Of a stretch of DNA of 58,274 bases, positions 25,507 through 34,915 are shown in pieces. The notes beneath the pieces are model-generated. The model was not told the DNA's origin, did not search any database, and saw nothing but the letters and a program-made list of their open reading frames with translations. Source of the DNA: Pontibacter diazotrophicus (GTDB lineage Bacteria > Bacteroidota > Bacteroidia > Cytophagales > Hymenobacteraceae); the NCBI RefSeq assembly GCF_003367245.1, contig NZ_QRGR01000036.1, positions 1 to 58,274 on the forward strand. Direction: 5' to 3'. The position numbers were made by a program, and so were the translations under genes. Every line of letters begins with the position of its first letter. The stretch's first letter is position 1.

Positions 25507-26430
25507 ATGAACTACACATTGCACCAGTTGCAGGTTTTCCTGAAAATCACCCAGACCCAAAGTATCACAAAAGCTGCCGAGGAGCTGCACCTGACACAAC
25601 CCGCCGTGTCCATACAACTCAGGAACCTGCAGGACCAGTTCGAGATTCCTTTGACAGAAGTGATTGGGAGGAGAATCTTCATCACTGACTTCGGGAAGGA
25701 AATAGCTGTTGCAGCAGAGAGGATTCTCAATGAGGTACATGCCATTAACTACAAGACGCTCGCATACAAGGGGCAGTTGATCGGCCGCCTGAAAATCACG
25801 GTTGTGTCAACCGGCAAATACGTGATGCCTTATTTCCTGTCTGATTTTCTGAAGCAGCACCGCGGCATTGAGTTAGTGCTGGACGTGACGAACAAGGCCA
25901 TGGTAATTGAAAGCCTGGAAAAGAACGAGGTCGACTTTTCCCTGGTGTCCGTCTTACCGGAGAACCTGCAGGTGGACAATATTGAGTTGATGGAAAACAA
26001 ACTGCACCTGGTTGGCAATAAGGAGCAAGAATTTAAACGACAGCTACACGAAAAGAGCATTCTGGAGACTATCCCCCTGATTTACCGGGAGCCGGGATCA
26101 GGCACCCGGCATATAATGGAGAAGTTTATCAAACAGAACAACCTGCCTGTCATAAAAAAGATGGAGCTAACCTCTAATGAAGCGGTAAAACAGGCTGTGA
26201 TTGCCGGGTTGGGCTATTCCATCATGCCGTTGATAGGAATCAAGAATGAACTGAGCAACGGTGACCTGCAGATCATCCCAGTCAAGGGATTCCCCATAAA
26301 ATCAAATTGGAACCTGATATGGTTAAAAAACAAAAGCTTTTCTCCTGTTGCGAGTTCATTTTTAGACTACATACAAAAAGAAAAAAGCAGAACAATCCAG
26401 GAATGGTTTGGATGGCTTGAACAGTTTTAA
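25507..26430 (+). CDS. LysR-type regulator, CbbR/CysB-like
   Basis: 307 aa. N-terminal winged HTH: LHQLQVFLKITQTQSITKAA then EELHLTQPAVSIQLRNLQDQ. A linker helix follows, then a periplasmic-binding-like effector domain (GRLKITVVSTGKYVMPYFLS, IPLIYREPGSGTRHIMEKFI). The REPGSGTR segment is typical of CbbR/CysB-type regulators that respond to small metabolites. Divergent from icd; the stop is followed by a strong terminator shared with SulP. It is the obvious candidate to control icd and its operon, and perhaps sulP. Confidence 0.85.
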   Translation: MNYTLHQLQVFLKITQTQSITKAAEELHLTQPAVSIQLRNLQDQFEIPLTEVIGRRIFITDFGKEIAVAAERILNEVHAINYKTLAYKGQLIGRLKITVVSTGKYVMPYFLSDFLKQHRGIELVLDVTNKAMVIESLEKNEVDFSLVSVLPENLQVDNIELMENKLHLVGNKEQEFKRQLHEKSILETIPLIYREPGSGTRHIMEKFIKQNNLPVIKKMELTSNEAVKQAVIAGLGYSIMPLIGIKNELSNGDLQIIPVKGFPIKSNWNLIWLKNKSFSPVASSFLDYIQKEKSRTIQEWFGWLEQF

Positions 26431-26473
26431 GCCGCTACGGCTTCTGTTTCTCTTCTTTTACAGCTACAGCAGA

Positions 26474-26519
26474 AAGCCTCCTGCTTTGATGATGGAAACA
26501 TTACCAAAGCAGGAGGCTT
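26474..26519. terminator. Bidirectional terminator between lysR and sulP
   Basis: AAGCCTCCTGCTTTG and CAAAGCAGGAGGCTT pair perfectly over 15 bases with a 16-base loop, with A- and T-rich flanks. It serves the converging LysR (+) and SulP (-) genes. Confidence 0.85.
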
Positions 26520-26590
26520 AATTTACACCTTTAAATAAAGTGATTTAAGGCAGCAGCAATAAGCGGCTCTCATCAAAACAGCCCTTCTCT

Positions 26591-28243
26591 TTAAGCGGCC
26601 ACTTTCACCTGCTTTTTCTTTTGCGCCCTGACCCTGGCCGCAAGCGGATGCTTGGACACAGGTTTGTGAGCGTGCAAACCTGTCATCTCCAGCCATCCTC
26701 CCTGCGCCATGTACTCCTCCCGGTACTGGTGCAGGTGCCTCATTACAGTATGGTCCACAACGATGGTTTCAGAAAAGTCGAGCACCAGGTGTTTTTGGCG
26801 TGGCAGGCTATCGAGGTACTTTCGTAATTTGATGTAGTTGCTGAACACTGCTCCATCTGACAAGGCGATGTGTATGTAGTCGTTGTCTTCGTGCTGCTGA
26901 AGCTTGATGCCCGGCTTGAAGATGCTTTTCACCGGTAGCCCTTTTATCATCAGGATGAGCAGTTCAGCGGCTATACCAGCACCTATACCCACGAGCAAAT
27001 CAGTGGAGAGGGTAAAGATGATCGTAATCAGAAATATCACCAGCTGCTCCCAACCTTTGTGGAAAGTCTGAATGAAAGTAGTAGGCGAAGCCAGTCTGAA
27101 ACCTGTGTAGATAAGCATCGCAGCCAGGGCGGCAAGCGGAATCTGGTGTATCAGGCCAGGCGCCAGGGCCACAAACCCCAGCAGGAAAACACCATGGAAG
27201 AAATTAGCCCAGCGTGTCTTGCCTCCATTATTGACGTTGGCAGAAGAGCGCACTATCTCTGAGATCATAGGCAGACCACCAATCAGGCCGGCGAGGGTGT
27301 TGCCGATGCCCACCCCCACCATATCGCGGTTCAGGTTAGCTTTGCGCTTGTAGGGGTCCAGCGTATCCACGGCTTTGGTGCTCAAAATACTCTCTAATGA
27401 ACCAACCACTGCGAACATGATGATGTACTTAATAGAGGTGCCAGAGAATACTTGGGAAAAATCCGGGAAAGTGATGGCACTGAGCAGGTCCTTGGGGAGT
27501 GTTACCAGGAACTCGGGACCAACGCTGTAATTGTGCTTGTCCAGAAAAAGGTACGTGTGGCTGTGCGCCAGGCCGAACAGGTGCCCTAGCGGAATAGATA
27601 TCAGTATCACAAGAAGGGGTGCCGGTACCCGTTTCAAATATTTGTTTTTCAGGAGCGGAAGGATAAACAGAATGAGCAGACTGGTAACTCCGATGATGGC
27701 TATCTGAGGATTCAGGTTGGCAATTCCCTGGGGTATTTCAACTAAAAGCTCCAAGGGTTCTTTGCCGGCAGGCTTCACACCCATCAGGGTGAAAACCTGT
27801 TTAGAGATGATGATGATACCGATGGAGGTCATCATACCACTCACGGCTGCTACAGGAAAGAAGTCACCCAGCACTCCGCTTCGCAATAAGCCGAACAGGA
27901 TTTGGATGACACCAGCCACTACAATGGTAGCCAGCGCCAGCTTGTATCCCAGCAGGGAGTCCCCCTGCCCCAACTCCTCCACTGCGCCCAGGGCAATCAC
28001 AATAAGTCCGGCAGCCGGCCCTTTTATGGTGAGTTCTGAGCCCCCCAGAAAGCTGACTACCATGCCACCGATGATTGCTGTAAGTATACCTGCCACAGGG
28101 GGAAAACCGCTGGCCAAGGATATGCCAAGGCAGAGGGGCAGGGCAATCAGGAACACCAGGAAGCCAGAGAGGGCATCACTTTTAAAGTTTTCGCGCAGGC
28201 CAGCCAGGCCACTTGTAAAAGGGGCTGTTTTAAGTACTTTCAT
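26591..28243 (-). CDS. SulP-family anion (sulfate/bicarbonate) transporter
   Basis: 550 aa. The typical SulP transmembrane part starts with GLRENFKSDALSGFLVFLIA and PLCLGISLASGFPPVAGILT, contains GGMVVSFLGGSELTIKGPAA and GGLPMISEIVRSSANVNNGG, and ends in a short cytoplasmic STAS domain (about 430-550) with LVLDFSETIVVDHTVMRHLH. SulP proteins carry sulfate, bicarbonate or dicarboxylates; the substrate cannot be read from the sequence. Beside a CbbR-like regulator and CO2/carbamoyl enzymes, bicarbonate is plausible (inference). Transcribed toward the LysR gene. Confidence 0.85.
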   Translation of the reverse strand: MKVLKTAPFTSGLAGLRENFKSDALSGFLVFLIALPLCLGISLASGFPPVAGILTAIIGGMVVSFLGGSELTIKGPAAGLIVIALGAVEELGQGDSLLGYKLALATIVVAGVIQILFGLLRSGVLGDFFPVAAVSGMMTSIGIIIISKQVFTLMGVKPAGKEPLELLVEIPQGIANLNPQIAIIGVTSLLILFILPLLKNKYLKRVPAPLLVILISIPLGHLFGLAHSHTYLFLDKHNYSVGPEFLVTLPKDLLSAITFPDFSQVFSGTSIKYIIMFAVVGSLESILSTKAVDTLDPYKRKANLNRDMVGVGIGNTLAGLIGGLPMISEIVRSSANVNNGGKTRWANFFHGVFLLGFVALAPGLIHQIPLAALAAMLIYTGFRLASPTTFIQTFHKGWEQLVIFLITIIFTLSTDLLVGIGAGIAAELLILMIKGLPVKSIFKPGIKLQQHEDNDYIHIALSDGAVFSNYIKLRKYLDSLPRQKHLVLDFSETIVVDHTVMRHLHQYREEYMAQGGWLEMTGLHAHKPVSKHPLAARVRAQKKKQVKVAA

Positions 28244-28370
28244 GAATTAATATTTGCTGGGTTAGGGTTTAGTTTTCAAAGACACAAGTACAAGACTTGG
28301 GGAATAATATTTTGGTGGTGCTACTTAAGGGTTAAGAAGACTCAGTAGGCAGTTAATACAAAAATGCCTA

Positions 28371-29345
28371 TCATGATTCGGCCACTATTCTTCCTGCGGC
28401 TTTTTTCAGGCGCTCATTTATTGTCTTTCCAAGACCTTTCTCCGGAAGCTTTTCAGCAATAATCCTCTTCAGGTTCATGCCATCCAGCCGGTGAAGGGAG
28501 TGGTACAGGTTACTGGCTGCTTGACTCATGTTGGCAGTGGGCGACAAGACAGCAAGATGCTCCTGCGGGAGGTTGTCCATGGTCTTATGAAATGTGATGA
28601 TACCCGTTTCTGCAGCGCCATACTTTTCCAGTAACTCCTCCACTCTGTCTGTCAGGTACAACGGGGTTCTGGGAGAATAGTGGTAGGGCAACATGCCGGG
28701 GCTTAAAAGGCTCCTGCCAGTTTGCTTGTGCACCTTAACCTCTCCCGCTACTTCTTCTATCTCTTCAGGGGTAATGGCACCAAGCCGGAAAACTACTGGC
28801 TTGTTGTTCTCGAATCCAACTATTGTAGACTCCACCCCCTTATCGCAGGGGCCGCCGTCCAGTATGTACGGTATCTTCTCACCAATCTGCTGCTGTACGT
28901 GCTCAGGCCGTGTAGGGCTTATATAGCAAAAGGGATTTGCACTTGGGGCTGCCAGCGGGAATTCCAGCATCTGCAGCAGTTTAAGGGTCAAGGGGTGATC
29001 GGGAACCCGCACAGCTACATGAGGGAGCGATGCCGTGACAATGTCCGGCACATTTTCTTTTTTGGGAAGCAGCAAAGTTAAGGGTCCTGGCCAGAACTTC
29101 TCTATCAGTCTTTGAGCTGCCGCGGGCACTTCTGTGACGTACTTTATAAGTTCATTGCTGCTCCCAATGTGGATGATCAGTGGATTGAAGTGTGGCCTGT
29201 TTTTAACTGAAAATATCTGTTCAACGGCAAGCGCATCAAGTGCGTTGGCCGCGAGGCCATAAACCGTTTCAGTCGGGATAGCCACTAATTTTCCACCAGA
29301 CAAAAGCCGGCTTGCTCTCTGTATGTTTTGACCTATGGCAGCCAT
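28371..29345 (-). CDS. sua5: L-threonylcarbamoyladenylate synthase (Sua5 type)
   Basis: Makes threonylcarbamoyl-AMP from threonine, bicarbonate and ATP for the t6A37 tRNA modification. About 324 aa from the ATG at 29345; an ATG eight codons upstream (29369) is less likely because it would lie only about 10 bases after the expected transcription start. Motifs: IPTETVYGLAANALD, KNRPHFNPL, FPLAAPSANPFCYISPTRPE and STIVGF in the YrdC domain, plus a C-terminal Sua5 domain after SPGMLPYHYSPRTPLYL. Another bicarbonate-using enzyme in this neighbourhood. Confidence 0.9.
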   Translation of the reverse strand: MAAIGQNIQRASRLLSGGKLVAIPTETVYGLAANALDALAVEQIFSVKNRPHFNPLIIHIGSSNELIKYVTEVPAAAQRLIEKFWPGPLTLLLPKKENVPDIVTASLPHVAVRVPDHPLTLKLLQMLEFPLAAPSANPFCYISPTRPEHVQQQIGEKIPYILDGGPCDKGVESTIVGFENNKPVVFRLGAITPEEIEEVAGEVKVHKQTGRSLLSPGMLPYHYSPRTPLYLTDRVEELLEKYGAAETGIITFHKTMDNLPQEHLAVLSPTANMSQAASNLYHSLHRLDGMNLKRIIAEKLPEKGLGKTINERLKKAAGRIVAES

Positions 29346-29385
29346 CGGATTAGTATTATTGAGTGTCAACGTGTCTTGATCGCTG

Positions 29386-29393
29386 CAAATATA
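29386..29393 (-). promoter_or_regulatory. Candidate -7 box of sua5
   Basis: TATATTTG on the minus strand fits the Bacteroidota -7 consensus TAnnTTTG and is preceded by a very AT-rich run. It implies a short leader to the ATG at 29345. Confidence 0.4.
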
Positions 29394-29762
29394 GACGCTG
29401 CTTATTATTAATTATTATTTATAATATTAATGAAATACATAAATGAATTTAATAGTAGCCTTGCTTTACCGGCTCCCGACATACAGACAACATATAAAAG
29501 CAGCAAGACATAGAGCCTAAGCGCATAAGGCGGCTCAGCACCCTTTTGTGTCCTGTTTGGCAATGGCAAGGAAACCTGTTTAACTTAATGATGTTCCCCT
29601 GCCGTCATTACAAGTAGTGGCGTTTGATACGGGAGGTGCATGCCAACAGGTTGAAGAATATGGGCGCAGGCGCACTATTAAAATACGGTAAAGTGACGGG
29701 GTGGCTTCACTTTGCGGTTGTGGCGGCAAACACTGAGACTTATAAAGAGGAATAACCGGGCA
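29394..29762. other. Gene-free stretch
   Basis: AT-rich first 60 bases (part of the sua5 upstream region), then mixed sequence with no supported gene on either strand. Confidence 0.5.
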
Positions 29763-30010
29763 TTACCTTCGTTGCACTATGCAATCTTTTCTCCTTGTTT
29801 CTGAAAAAAAGCCCCTCTTTTCCTCTTCATCATAGGGTATGTTTATTCTTTGGAACAAGGACTTAGTAGTACCCTTTTTTGCACTCCACAAACTCAGGAG
29901 GAAGCCAAGAGCCCCAGCCCAATGTAGTGCTTGAGCCCTGTGCAATGCTGTGCAGCCTCTCAGACAGTATCTGGTGCGCCTTATGGGGGTAGAATATTTG
30001 TGAGCTGCTC
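29763..30010 (-). pseudogene. YihY/UPF0761 middle fragment
   Basis: Leftward reading in two frames gives HKAHQILSERLHSIAQGSST and TLGWG, then LGFLLSLWSAKKGTTKSLFQ and RINIPYDEEEKRGF, which is consecutive YihY sequence with one frameshift. After EEKRGF the match ends. This is the segment missing just upstream of the YihY 3' half at 4621-5190. The shared junction bases CCCCTCTTTTCCTCTTCATC occur at both places. Confidence 0.75.
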
Positions 30011-30210
30011 TAATGATGCGGTGTTTTTACATTCATAGTCGCCGCATCCTGTATTATGACTGAAAGCAAGGACGCAATAATGACATAAGCAAGCGGCAGC
30101 ACAGGAGGTGTCATTAAATTAAGATGATCCTCCCCATTGCTGCATGCTATGGCAGGGAGAACGCCTGCCATTCACAATACAGCGTCTCTACAGGGCTAAG
30201 CCCATACTAC

Positions 30211-30970
30211 TTAAAATGCTTCTTCGAGATGCCTAAATAAAGCTTCGTTGCTGTTGGCGTGCAGAATCCTGGCCCCAGACAAGGCGGGGAAAATAGTTGA
30301 GAATTCGTTCAGATGCACTTCCTTCGGGCTTCCTTTAGACAGTATCACGTTCACTCCCCCGAAGCAACTGGCGAGTGCGGCAGTCCCCCCGTGCATGGAT
30401 ATAAAGCGGTCGCAGTTAGCGTAGATCATTAACTGTAAATGGTTGAAATTATTTACAATGGCCCTATGCTCCTGGTACAGATCACAGACCAGAAGTACCT
30501 CCGGATGGTTTTCCCTTAGCCAGGAGTGCTCCTTCAAATCAAGTATTTCACTGTTATCAGCCACAATCTGAGTAGCAAGGGGCCTGTTGTAGATTATCTG
30601 GTACTTATGGCTGTAGCGGTTTATTATTTTCTCCAGATCTTCAATGCCCAGAAAGTTTAGCGGTGCACCATCCCATTCTATGTTGTACTTATTTGAAATG
30701 ACTAGCAGCGGCTTTTCATAGACAAACACATTGTTCTGAAAGTGCTTTTTATAGGGAACCCTTGTCCTGGAGTTGCTACATTTGAATGGAGGCTGTGGCT
30801 GCCTGAAAAAATTCTCCAGTAAAACGTTGCGATTCCACCTGAGACAGGTTATCGAGCGGGTACAACTTACATGCATACATGCAATAGTCAATATTCAGTT
30901 TGGCAGGAACCTTATCAGAAGCCTTTTCCTGAGCCGGCGTTGCCTGCCTCCTTTCTTTTCGTCTGCACAT
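30211..30970 (-). pseudogene. Glycosyltransferase-like protein, frameshifted, with an IS end inside
   Basis: The C-terminal frame reads FVYEKPLLVISNKYNIEWDG, then LGIEDLEKIINRYSHKYQII and CDRFISMHGGTAALASCFGG, like the nucleotide-sugar-binding end of some cell-surface glycosyltransferases. The N-terminal part lies in another frame, with LNIDYCMYACKLYPLDNLSQ and VESQRF. They meet at 30792-30824, a segment nearly identical to the IS3 left end. Another slip is likely near 30917. The function is a guess from general layout; the broken frame is clear. Confidence 0.5.
30792..30824 (-). mobile_element. Solo IS3-type terminal repeat
   Basis: On the minus strand TTTTACTGGAGAATTTTTTC plus AGGCAGCCACAGC matches the left end of the IS3 element (17375-17407) at 31 of 33 positions. 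Nothing else of the element is present. Confidence 0.75.
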
Positions 30971-31321
30971 CTTACCCGGTATCGCTTTTACCAACTTCCC
31001 ATTAATTTGTAAAGGTATAACACGGGGTAGACAAGTGCCTTTAGAAAAGAACATGGGTGAAAAGTGCGGGAAACTGCTTCCAGAGTATCTATGTGGTAGT
31101 GAGATGCTGCGTTTAAGCAACTTATGTTTAAACGCAGGGTAGGCTTTACAGGTAGAATATCCAGACAGATAGAGTTTCAAATCGAGCAAGCGATAATTTA
31201 ACTCTCTAGTGGGGTTGTTCTTCTGTAGTAATAAAACAAACAGAAAAAATCATATTTAATGTAACTGAGAGCACCCGGCATAGTTGCTAAAGGCTCTATT
31301 GACTTTCTGTATTAGTCAAGC

Positions 31322-31357
31322 AAAAAAGGCTTTAGGAATCACATGAAGCCTTTTATT
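31322..31357. terminator. Hairpin with A- and T-runs
   Basis: AAAAGGCTT and AAGCCTTTT pair over 9 bases with a 13-base loop. It lies upstream of the T9SS gene and may end a small transcript coming from the left. Confidence 0.5.
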
Positions 31358-31409
31358 TAAAGGATTATAAAAGCGTAACATTTATATACTTAAATATTTA
31401 TTTACAAAA

Positions 31410-31452
31410 TTGGTGAATGGTTTTTTACAATTCACCAAAGTTTCTACATTTG
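31410..31452 (+). promoter_or_regulatory. Promoter of the T9SS pair with an inverted-repeat operator
   Basis: TACATTTG at 31445-31452 matches the Bacteroidota -7 box TAnnTTTG. Directly upstream is a perfect 9-bp inverted repeat, TTGGTGAAT (31410-31418) and ATTCACCAA (31430-31438), with an 11-base spacer. It covers the -33 region, so a bound protein would block or guide the polymerase. Confidence 0.6.
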
Positions 31453-31504
31453 CCGGAAGTATAAATTTATTTATAAGCACAACCTCTACCAACCTATTCG
31501 TTTT

Positions 31505-33949
31505 ATGCAAGTTCTTACCCTTCCCTCTTCTCAGGAGAGGGAGAGTGCACGGTGCGCCTTTTTCAATCCGCTCTTGAAAGTGCTGCTCGTATGCTTCCTG
31601 TTACTATCCTACTTTCCTGCTGACTCCCGGGAACTGCCGGCACAGGCTTACTTTTCAGCCAATACCGGAACAGCCCTCCGGCCTGGTGACGTCGCTGTCT
31701 CAGGTTTCAACGCCGGCAACGGGGACATAGGATTTGTGGCCTGGGTAGACATGGCTCCTGGCACAGAGATCAGGTTCACCAACAACGGTTGGCGGAGTGC
31801 AGGGGCTACTACGGCTCCCGGAAACGCAAGAAACAAAGAGCAGGTTGCCACCTGGACGAACACCACGGGCAGCACCATTGCAGCAGGCACCACCATTGCT
31901 CTGAAGACAGCATCTCCATACACGACAAGCCTTGGCTCCACCACCGTGTTCAGCAACTCGGGGAAGAGTAACCCCTCTTTGGAAATAGGGTGCGGTGACC
32001 AGATAACCGTATACCAGACCGATGGCAATGGAACGGGCTTTACTCCTGCCAACAGCGAGACGGCTACCTTTACCGGAACCGCCCTGCTCATCGTGCACTG
32101 GCCTTTCACATGGACAACATCAGGCAAAATAGGTGATGCAACCACCTACCTGCCTTCTGACTTAGCGGACTATAGCATGACCTTCGGGATGTTTATAGAC
32201 CCTCTTGAGCAGTATGTAGGGCCCAGGGCAGGCAAGACTACAGCTGAATACGCTGCGTTGCTGAAGGACGGCTCCAACTGGAGCGTGCTCTGGGAAACAG
32301 AGATAAACCCTGAGCCTTTTGTTATGAGGGTGGACTTTACGCCTCCCCTGGTAGAGGGCATAGCTGACAACGGCGTTTACAACAGTGACATTACCATCTC
32401 CTTCAACGAGGGCACCGCGACTTTAAACGGGGAGCCCTTTGCCAGCGGCTCTAACGTAGGCGCGGAAGGGGACTATGCTCTGACAGTGTCGGATGCGGCT
32501 GAAAACACGACAACCGTTCGCTTCAGGCTGGATAAGGCGGCGCCGACAGGAAGCATTGCCATCAACGGCGGAGCGGCTTATACCAACAGTGCTTCAGTGG
32601 CCTTAGCCATATCAGCCGCCGACGGAACCGGATCCGGTGTAACCGGGATGCGCTTCTCCAACGACAACAGCACCTGGAGCGCCTGGGAAACAGCAGGCGC
32701 CACAAAAAACTGGACGCTGGCCAGCGGAGATGGCAGCAAGACTGTTTATGCAGAGCTAAGAGACGAAGCGGGTAACGTGAGAGCGGTAAGAAATGCCATC
32801 GTATATGACGCCACGGCGCCAGCCGGATACGGCGTCGTTTTCAACACCGGCCCTGTGGACATTCGGAATGTGGGCAATGTCTCTATGGGGATAAGCGGTG
32901 CGGAAACTGGTGCAACGCTGCACTACACTATCACCAGCAGCCAGGGCGGGACACCTGTGACAGGTACCGCTCCTGTGGAAAGCGCCCGATTCGACATCTC
33001 TTCCCTTGACCTGACCGGCCTTCACGACGGCACATTGTCAGCAGCGGTGTACCTGCAGGATGCCGCCGGAAACAAAGGCGCGGTTGTAACAGCAGAAGTG
33101 GTGAAAATCACCCGTGACATTGCGGATGTTACAGCACCTGCAACCATCAGGGTGCCCATCAGAACTGCCTGCGCGGATGTGCCGCTGCCGGCTACAGTGG
33201 AAGTCGCTTACGCAACAGGCATAAGGGAGCAAGTCCGGGTAGCGTGGGGGCAGGACGGATACAACGGTTTTGTGGCTGGTGCCTATGAGCTGTCAGGAGT
33301 GCTGGTGCCTGCACCGATGACGACAAACCTAACTGGTATAACAGCCAGGATTACAGTGGAGGTACAGTCAAACAAAGTCCCTACCGCCCTTGCCCTCAGC
33401 ACGGCTACTTTCACGCCGGAAGCGACCGCTGATAACGCGCTTGGCGTTCTTACCACAACCGACCCTGATGACTCACAGTTTGTTTACGCCCTGGTAGGCG
33501 GTGAGGGAAGTGCTGACAACAGCCTGTTTGAAATCAGCGGCGATAAACTCCACCTGAAATCAAATCAAGGTATGTCCGGTCGGGTGCAGTTCTCTATCAG
33601 GGTGCGCAGCACAGATACATACCATAACGCCATTGAGAAAAGCTTCAGGCTGGACAAGGAGCTTTACGCGAAGCCGGAAAACCAACTTAAGATAGTGAAC
33701 GCCTTCTCTCCTGACGGCGACGGCATCAATGACACCTGGGTTATCCCTGAGCTGAGATTCTACAACAACGTGGAGGTGGAGGTGTTCAGCCGTGCCGGGG
33801 CAAGGCTGTTCAGAACGACCAACCCTGAGCAGGGTTGGGACGGCATGGACAGGAACGGTAAGGTGTTGGAGGGAGGATTCCTCTACATTGTCCAGATAAG
33901 GGACATCAACGTGGTGAAGAAAGGTGTTGTGACAGTTCTTAAGAAGTGA
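31505..33949 (+). CDS. Type IX secretion substrate with gliding-motility C-terminal domain (type B)
   Basis: 814 aa. A hydrophobic signal near residues 20-40 is followed by an N-terminal beta domain with GNGDIGFVAWVDMAPGTEIR (lamin-tail-like/DUF-type). Ig-like repeats come next (VRFRLDKAAPTGSIAINGG; FSNDNSTWSAWETAGATKNW), then a cadherin-like segment and the C-terminal sorting domain NAFSPDGDGINDTWVIPELR, ending GGFLYIVQIRDINVVKKGVV. The C-terminal domain directs export through the type IX system to the cell surface. The next gene, six bases on, encodes its probable PorP/SprF partner. An adhesin role is likely but unproven. The start may be the ATG at 31505; the signal begins late, so a downstream start is possible. 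Confidence 0.9.
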   Translation: MQVLTLPSSQERESARCAFFNPLLKVLLVCFLLLSYFPADSRELPAQAYFSANTGTALRPGDVAVSGFNAGNGDIGFVAWVDMAPGTEIRFTNNGWRSAGATTAPGNARNKEQVATWTNTTGSTIAAGTTIALKTASPYTTSLGSTTVFSNSGKSNPSLEIGCGDQITVYQTDGNGTGFTPANSETATFTGTALLIVHWPFTWTTSGKIGDATTYLPSDLADYSMTFGMFIDPLEQYVGPRAGKTTAEYAALLKDGSNWSVLWETEINPEPFVMRVDFTPPLVEGIADNGVYNSDITISFNEGTATLNGEPFASGSNVGAEGDYALTVSDAAENTTTVRFRLDKAAPTGSIAINGGAAYTNSASVALAISAADGTGSGVTGMRFSNDNSTWSAWETAGATKNWTLASGDGSKTVYAELRDEAGNVRAVRNAIVYDATAPAGYGVVFNTGPVDIRNVGNVSMGISGAETGATLHYTITSSQGGTPVTGTAPVESARFDISSLDLTGLHDGTLSAAVYLQDAAGNKGAVVTAEVVKITRDIADVTAPATIRVPIRTACADVPLPATVEVAYATGIREQVRVAWGQDGYNGFVAGAYELSGVLVPAPMTTNLTGITARITVEVQSNKVPTALALSTATFTPEATADNALGVLTTTDPDDSQFVYALVGGEGSADNSLFEISGDKLHLKSNQGMSGRVQFSIRVRSTDTYHNAIEKSFRLDKELYAKPENQLKIVNAFSPDGDGINDTWVIPELRFYNNVEVEVFSRAGARLFRTTNPEQGWDGMDRNGKVLEGGFLYIVQIRDINVVKKGVVTVLKK

Positions 33950-33955
33950 TTAAAG

Positions 33956-34915
33956 ATGAAGAGGTATATATTATCAGTCCTGATTTTAGTCTCTGCCCTG
34001 GGCGTGCAGGCACAGGGCAGGAAGAACATCGCCAATTTCTCTCTTTTCCAGCAGTACTACAACCCGGCGCTCACAGGCTCTGATGGCTCGGTGGTAAAAA
34101 CCCTCTACCGTAGCCAGTGGTCCGGCTTTGAGGGTGCTCCCAGGACAATGTTTGCCTCGGGAGAGCTGAATTTAACGGGTCGGGCAGCTGGCCAGGAAGA
34201 AAGGGGGCATGCCTCGAAGGATAAAGCCAGCCATGCCGTGGGACTGGCCGTGCTTGGGGACAGGTTCGGACCCTTTGCAGAGAACCAGCTGTTGCTAAGC
34301 TACGCCTCCGGCGTGCGGCTTGGCGAGCGCACGCGGCTTCGCTGGGGTGGTGCCCTTACCTACGGCTCTATAAGCCTGGACGGCCATAGGCTGACAGTGG
34401 ACAACGAGAGTGACCCACAGTTCCTGGGGGTGCTGGGTAACAGGAGTCGTATCAGCAAGTTTGACCTGAACCTGGGACTGATGCTGACCTCCGAGAGGTA
34501 TTACCTTGGCTACGCCATGCATGAGGTGACGAAGGACAGGATGATTTATGGGGACAGCTTCCTCAAGGATTTGTACACGCGCAGGCACATCGCGCAGGCA
34601 GGCTACCGCACGGCCGTCACCGAGCAGGTGGGCTTAGCAGTCAACGGCATTTACCAGTACGACAGAAACCTGGAAGGGGCCGTGGAGGGCCAGCTGAAGG
34701 CAATTTACCGGAACATGTTCTGGGTGGGCGGCGGCTACCGCAGGGACGAGGCATACAGCTTCAATGCAGGGCTCCTGGTGAACCAGCTCAGACTGGCCTA
34801 TGCGTATGAGGTGCCTACGGCGGCAAGGTACACCAGCATGAACACCAGCGAGGTGGCCCTATCCTTTTACCTGGCCCCCGTTCAGCGCAACAGCAGGCAG
34901 GTGGTTATCTGGTGA
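33956..34915 (+). CDS. PorP/SprF family type IX secretion membrane protein
   Basis: 319 aa. A cleavable signal, MKRYILSVLILVSALGVQAQ, precedes NIANFSLFQQYYNPALTGSD, the classic start of PorP/SprF proteins, and an outer-membrane beta-barrel with alternating strands ending in LRLAYAYEVPTAARYTSMNT. These proteins sit in the outer membrane and bind or anchor specific type B substrates after export. The pairing with the gene just upstream is the usual arrangement. Confidence 0.9.
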   Translation: MKRYILSVLILVSALGVQAQGRKNIANFSLFQQYYNPALTGSDGSVVKTLYRSQWSGFEGAPRTMFASGELNLTGRAAGQEERGHASKDKASHAVGLAVLGDRFGPFAENQLLLSYASGVRLGERTRLRWGGALTYGSISLDGHRLTVDNESDPQFLGVLGNRSRISKFDLNLGLMLTSERYYLGYAMHEVTKDRMIYGDSFLKDLYTRRHIAQAGYRTAVTEQVGLAVNGIYQYDRNLEGAVEGQLKAIYRNMFWVGGGYRRDEAYSFNAGLLVNQLRLAYAYEVPTAARYTSMNTSEVALSFYLAPVQRNSRQVVIW

